Assembly: GCA_963082875.1 (NCBI GenBank) | Contig: OY720103.1 | Span: 8,990,001 to 9,054,000, forward strand | DNA: 64,000 bases | Origin: Corella eumyota | Lineage: Eukaryota > Chordata > Ascidiacea > Phlebobranchia > Corellidae | Direction: 5' to 3' | Part shown: piece after piece, positions 61,604 through 64,000 of the stretch | How the letters are laid out: the number at the start of each line of letters is the position of its first letter | Position numbering within the stretch: position 1 is the stretch's first letter | The notes under the pieces: model-generated | Database searches by the model: none | What the model was told of the DNA's origin: nothing | Seen by the model: the letters and a program-made list of their open reading frames with translations, nothing else | Made by a program: the position numbers and the translations under genes

Positions 61604-64000
61604 CAGGTGTAAACTTCCAATTTATTTTTGATATTTTGTGGAGGACAACGTACCCAACCACGACATACATTCAAAAAAGTGAACAAAATAATAAAAAGTG
61701 GTCAAATACAGGTGTAAACTTTGTATTTTCGTAATATACGCTATAGAAGTGACGTCACAAATCGGGGGTTTTGACAACTTACCTATCATGTCGCTCCAAT
61801 TCTTTTTTTATATTTTGTGGAGGACAACGTACCCAACCACGGCATATCTTCAAAAAAGTAAACAAAATATTAGAAAGTGGTTAAATACAGGTGTAAACTT
61901 TGTATTTTTGTAATATACGCTATAGAAGTTGACGTCACAAATCGGGGGTTTTGACAACTTACCTATCATGTCGCTCCAATTTATTTTTGATATTTTGTGG
62001 GGGACAACTTACCCAACCACGACATACCTTCAAAAAAGTGAACAAAATATTAGAAAGTGGTCAAATACAGGTGTAAACTTTGTATTTTCGCAATATACGC
62101 TATAGAAGTGACGTCACAAATCGGGGGTTTTGACAACTTACCTATCATGTCGCTCCAATTTATTTTTGATATTTTGTGGAGGACAACGTACCCAACCACG
62201 ACATACCTTCAAAAAAGTGAACAAAATATTAGAAAATTGTGAAATACAGGTGTAAACTTTGTATTTTCGTAATATACGCTATAGAAGTGACGTCACAAAT
62301 CGGGGGTTTTGACAACTTACCTATCATGTCGCTCCAATTCTTTTTTTATATTTTGTGGAGGACAACATACCCAACCACGACATATCTTCAAAAAAGTAAA
62401 CAAAATATTAGATAGTGGTTAAATACAGGTGTAAACTTTGTATTTTTGTAATATACGCTATAGAAGTGACGTCACAAATCGGGGGTTTTGACAACTTACC
62501 TATCATGTCGCTCCAATTTATTTTTGATATTTTGTGGGGGACAACGTACCCAACCACGACATACCTTCAAAAAAGTGAACAAAATATTAGAAAGTGGTCA
62601 AATACAGGTGTAAACTTTGTATTTTCGTAATATACGCTATAGAAGTGACGTCACAAATCGGGGGTTTTGACAACTTACCTATCATGTCGCTCCAATTTAT
62701 TTTTGATAATTTGTGGAGAACAACGTACCCAACCACGACATACCTTCAAAAAAGTGAACAAAATTTTAGAAAGTGGTCAAATACAGGTGTAAACTTTGTA
62801 TTTTCGCAATATACGCTATAGAAGTGACGTCACAAATCGGGGGTTTTGACAACTTACCTATCATGTCGCTCCAATTTATTTTTGATATTTTGTGGGAGAC
62901 AACGTACCCAACCACGACATACCTTCAAAAAAGTGAACAAAATATTAGAAAGTGGTCAAATACAGGTGTAAACTTTGTATTTTCGCAATATACGCTATAG
63001 AAGTGACGTCACAAATCGGGGGTTTTGACAACTTACCTATCATGTCGCTCCAATTTATTTTTGATATTTTGTGGAGGACAACGTACCCAACCACGACATA
63101 CCTTCAAAAAAGTGAACAAAATATTAGAAAATTGTGAAATACAGGTGTAAACTTTGTATTTTTGTAATATACGCTATAGAAGTGACGTCACAAATCGGGG
63201 GTTTTGACAACTTACCTATCATGTCGCTCCAATTCTTTTTTTATATTTTGTGGAGGACAACATACCCAACCACGACATATCTTCAAAAAAGTAAACAAAA
63301 TATTAGATAGTGGTTAAATACAGGTGTAAACTTTGTATTTTTGTAATATACGCTATAGAAGTGACGTCACAAATCGGGGGTTTTGACAACTTACCTATCA
63401 TGTCGCTCCAATTTATTTTTGATATTTTGTGGGGGACAACGTACCCAACCACGACATACCTTTAAAAAAGTGAACAAAATATTAGAAAGTGGTCAAATAC
63501 AGGTGTAAACTTTGTATTTTCGTAATATACGCTATAGAAGTGACGTCACAAATCGGGGGTTTTGACAACTTACATATCATGTCGCTCCAATTTATTTTTG
63601 ATAATTTGTGGAGAACAACGTACCCAACCACGACATACCTTCAAAAAAGTGAACAAAATTTTAGAAAGTGGTCAAATACAGGTGTAAACTTTGTATTTTC
63701 GCAATATACGCTATAGAAGTGACGTCACAAATCGGGGGTTTTGACAACTTACCTATCATGTCGCTCCAATTTATTTTTGATATTTTGTGGGGGACAACGT
63801 ACCCAACCACGACATACCTTCAAAAAAGTGAACAAAATATTAGAAAGTGGTCAAATACAGGTGTAAACTTTGTATTTTCGCAATATACGCTATAGAAGTG
63901 ACGTCACAAATCGGGGGTTTTGACAACTTACCTATCATGTCGCTCCAATTTATTTTTGATATTTTGTGAAGGACAACGTACCCAACCACGACATACCTTC

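Larger units (their letters stand above)
43497..61708 (+). repeat. Eight deleted 105-bp satellite B monomers
   Basis: Short monomers begin at 43,497, 48,794, 50,694, 52,591, 55,740, 58,530, 59,888 and 61,604. All lack the same 74 bp, so gtgtaaactt joins directly to ccaattta, removing the CENP-B-box-like sequence, the palindrome and the ggggg stretch. A CT is present at both edges of the lost interval. The shared breakpoint shows a single deletion event later spread by amplification. Confidence 0.9.
42422..64000 (+). repeat. Satellite B array, 179-bp monomer
   Basis: A head-to-tail array in one orientation that runs off the window. Taking caggtgtaaac as the monomer start, it holds about 116 full 179-bp monomers and eight 105-bp deleted monomers. 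Length is very constant: some monomers are 180 bp because of an extra T in gttgacgtcac. Variants include a (tt)cttttttt or ttatttttgat centre, ttcgtaat, tttgtaat or ttcgcaat near base 20, and gtgggggac or gtggaggac. Because 179 is not a multiple of three, the 60-75-residue frames in each monomer are by-products. Monomers at the left edge are as regular as those inside. Confidence 0.98.

Noticed and set aside
42363-63895. About 80 open frames of 60-75 residues in satellite B, many starting MVKYRCKLC
   Set aside because: They are the same stretch of the 179-bp monomer read again and again; the period is not a multiple of three, the starts are mostly GTG, and variation does not follow codon positions.
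1-64000. Telomeric repeats, tRNA or rRNA genes
   Set aside because: I saw no telomere-type short repeat and no tRNA or rRNA signature on either strand, though a covariance-model search was not possible.

Overview
The window is eukaryotic, non-genic, strongly A+T-rich heterochromatin: two unrelated satellite arrays separated by a 6.75-kb island of transposon fossils. The island holds a BED/hAT-type DNA transposon, the 3' part of an R2-group LINE with a zinc knuckle and restriction-like endonuclease, and an LTR fragment. That mix, with two large satellite families, fits a pericentromeric region of an invertebrate, possibly an arthropod. The host cannot be named from sequence alone, and I see no host protein-coding gene, tRNA or rRNA.

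Positions 1 to about 35,667 are satellite A. Its monomers are all head to tail and come in a long form (about 314 bp) and a short form (about 211 bp), which differ by a module of about 103 bp. In much of the array they alternate as a 525-bp dimer, and dimers are grouped into larger units: 3,150 bp at 5,850-12,130, 2,100 bp at 23,591-27,793 and a 2.3-kb tandem duplication at 29,151-33,750. A 3.47-kb block at 1,625-5,095 recurs 16,748 bp downstream. Monomers near the right edge are more divergent.

Positions 35,668-42,421 are the island. From left to right it holds unassigned A+T-rich DNA, a broken hAT element (about 36,270-39,375) whose BED finger is split by a small intron, diverged repeats and a candidate MITE (39,976-40,453), an LTR with its leader (40,546-41,100), and a 5'-truncated minus-strand LINE (41,177 to about 42,400) that meets the second array.

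Positions 42,422-64,000 are satellite B, a 179-bp monomer that runs off the window. There are about 116 full monomers and eight 105-bp deleted monomers. Nearly every full monomer carries a perfect TGACGTCA palindrome, and most carry a sequence resembling the CENP-B box. The deleted monomers act as markers that show higher-order units growing and shrinking by whole monomers, as expected from unequal exchange. The window holds no gene pathway; its biology is satellite turnover and possible centromeric or transcription-factor binding by satellite B.
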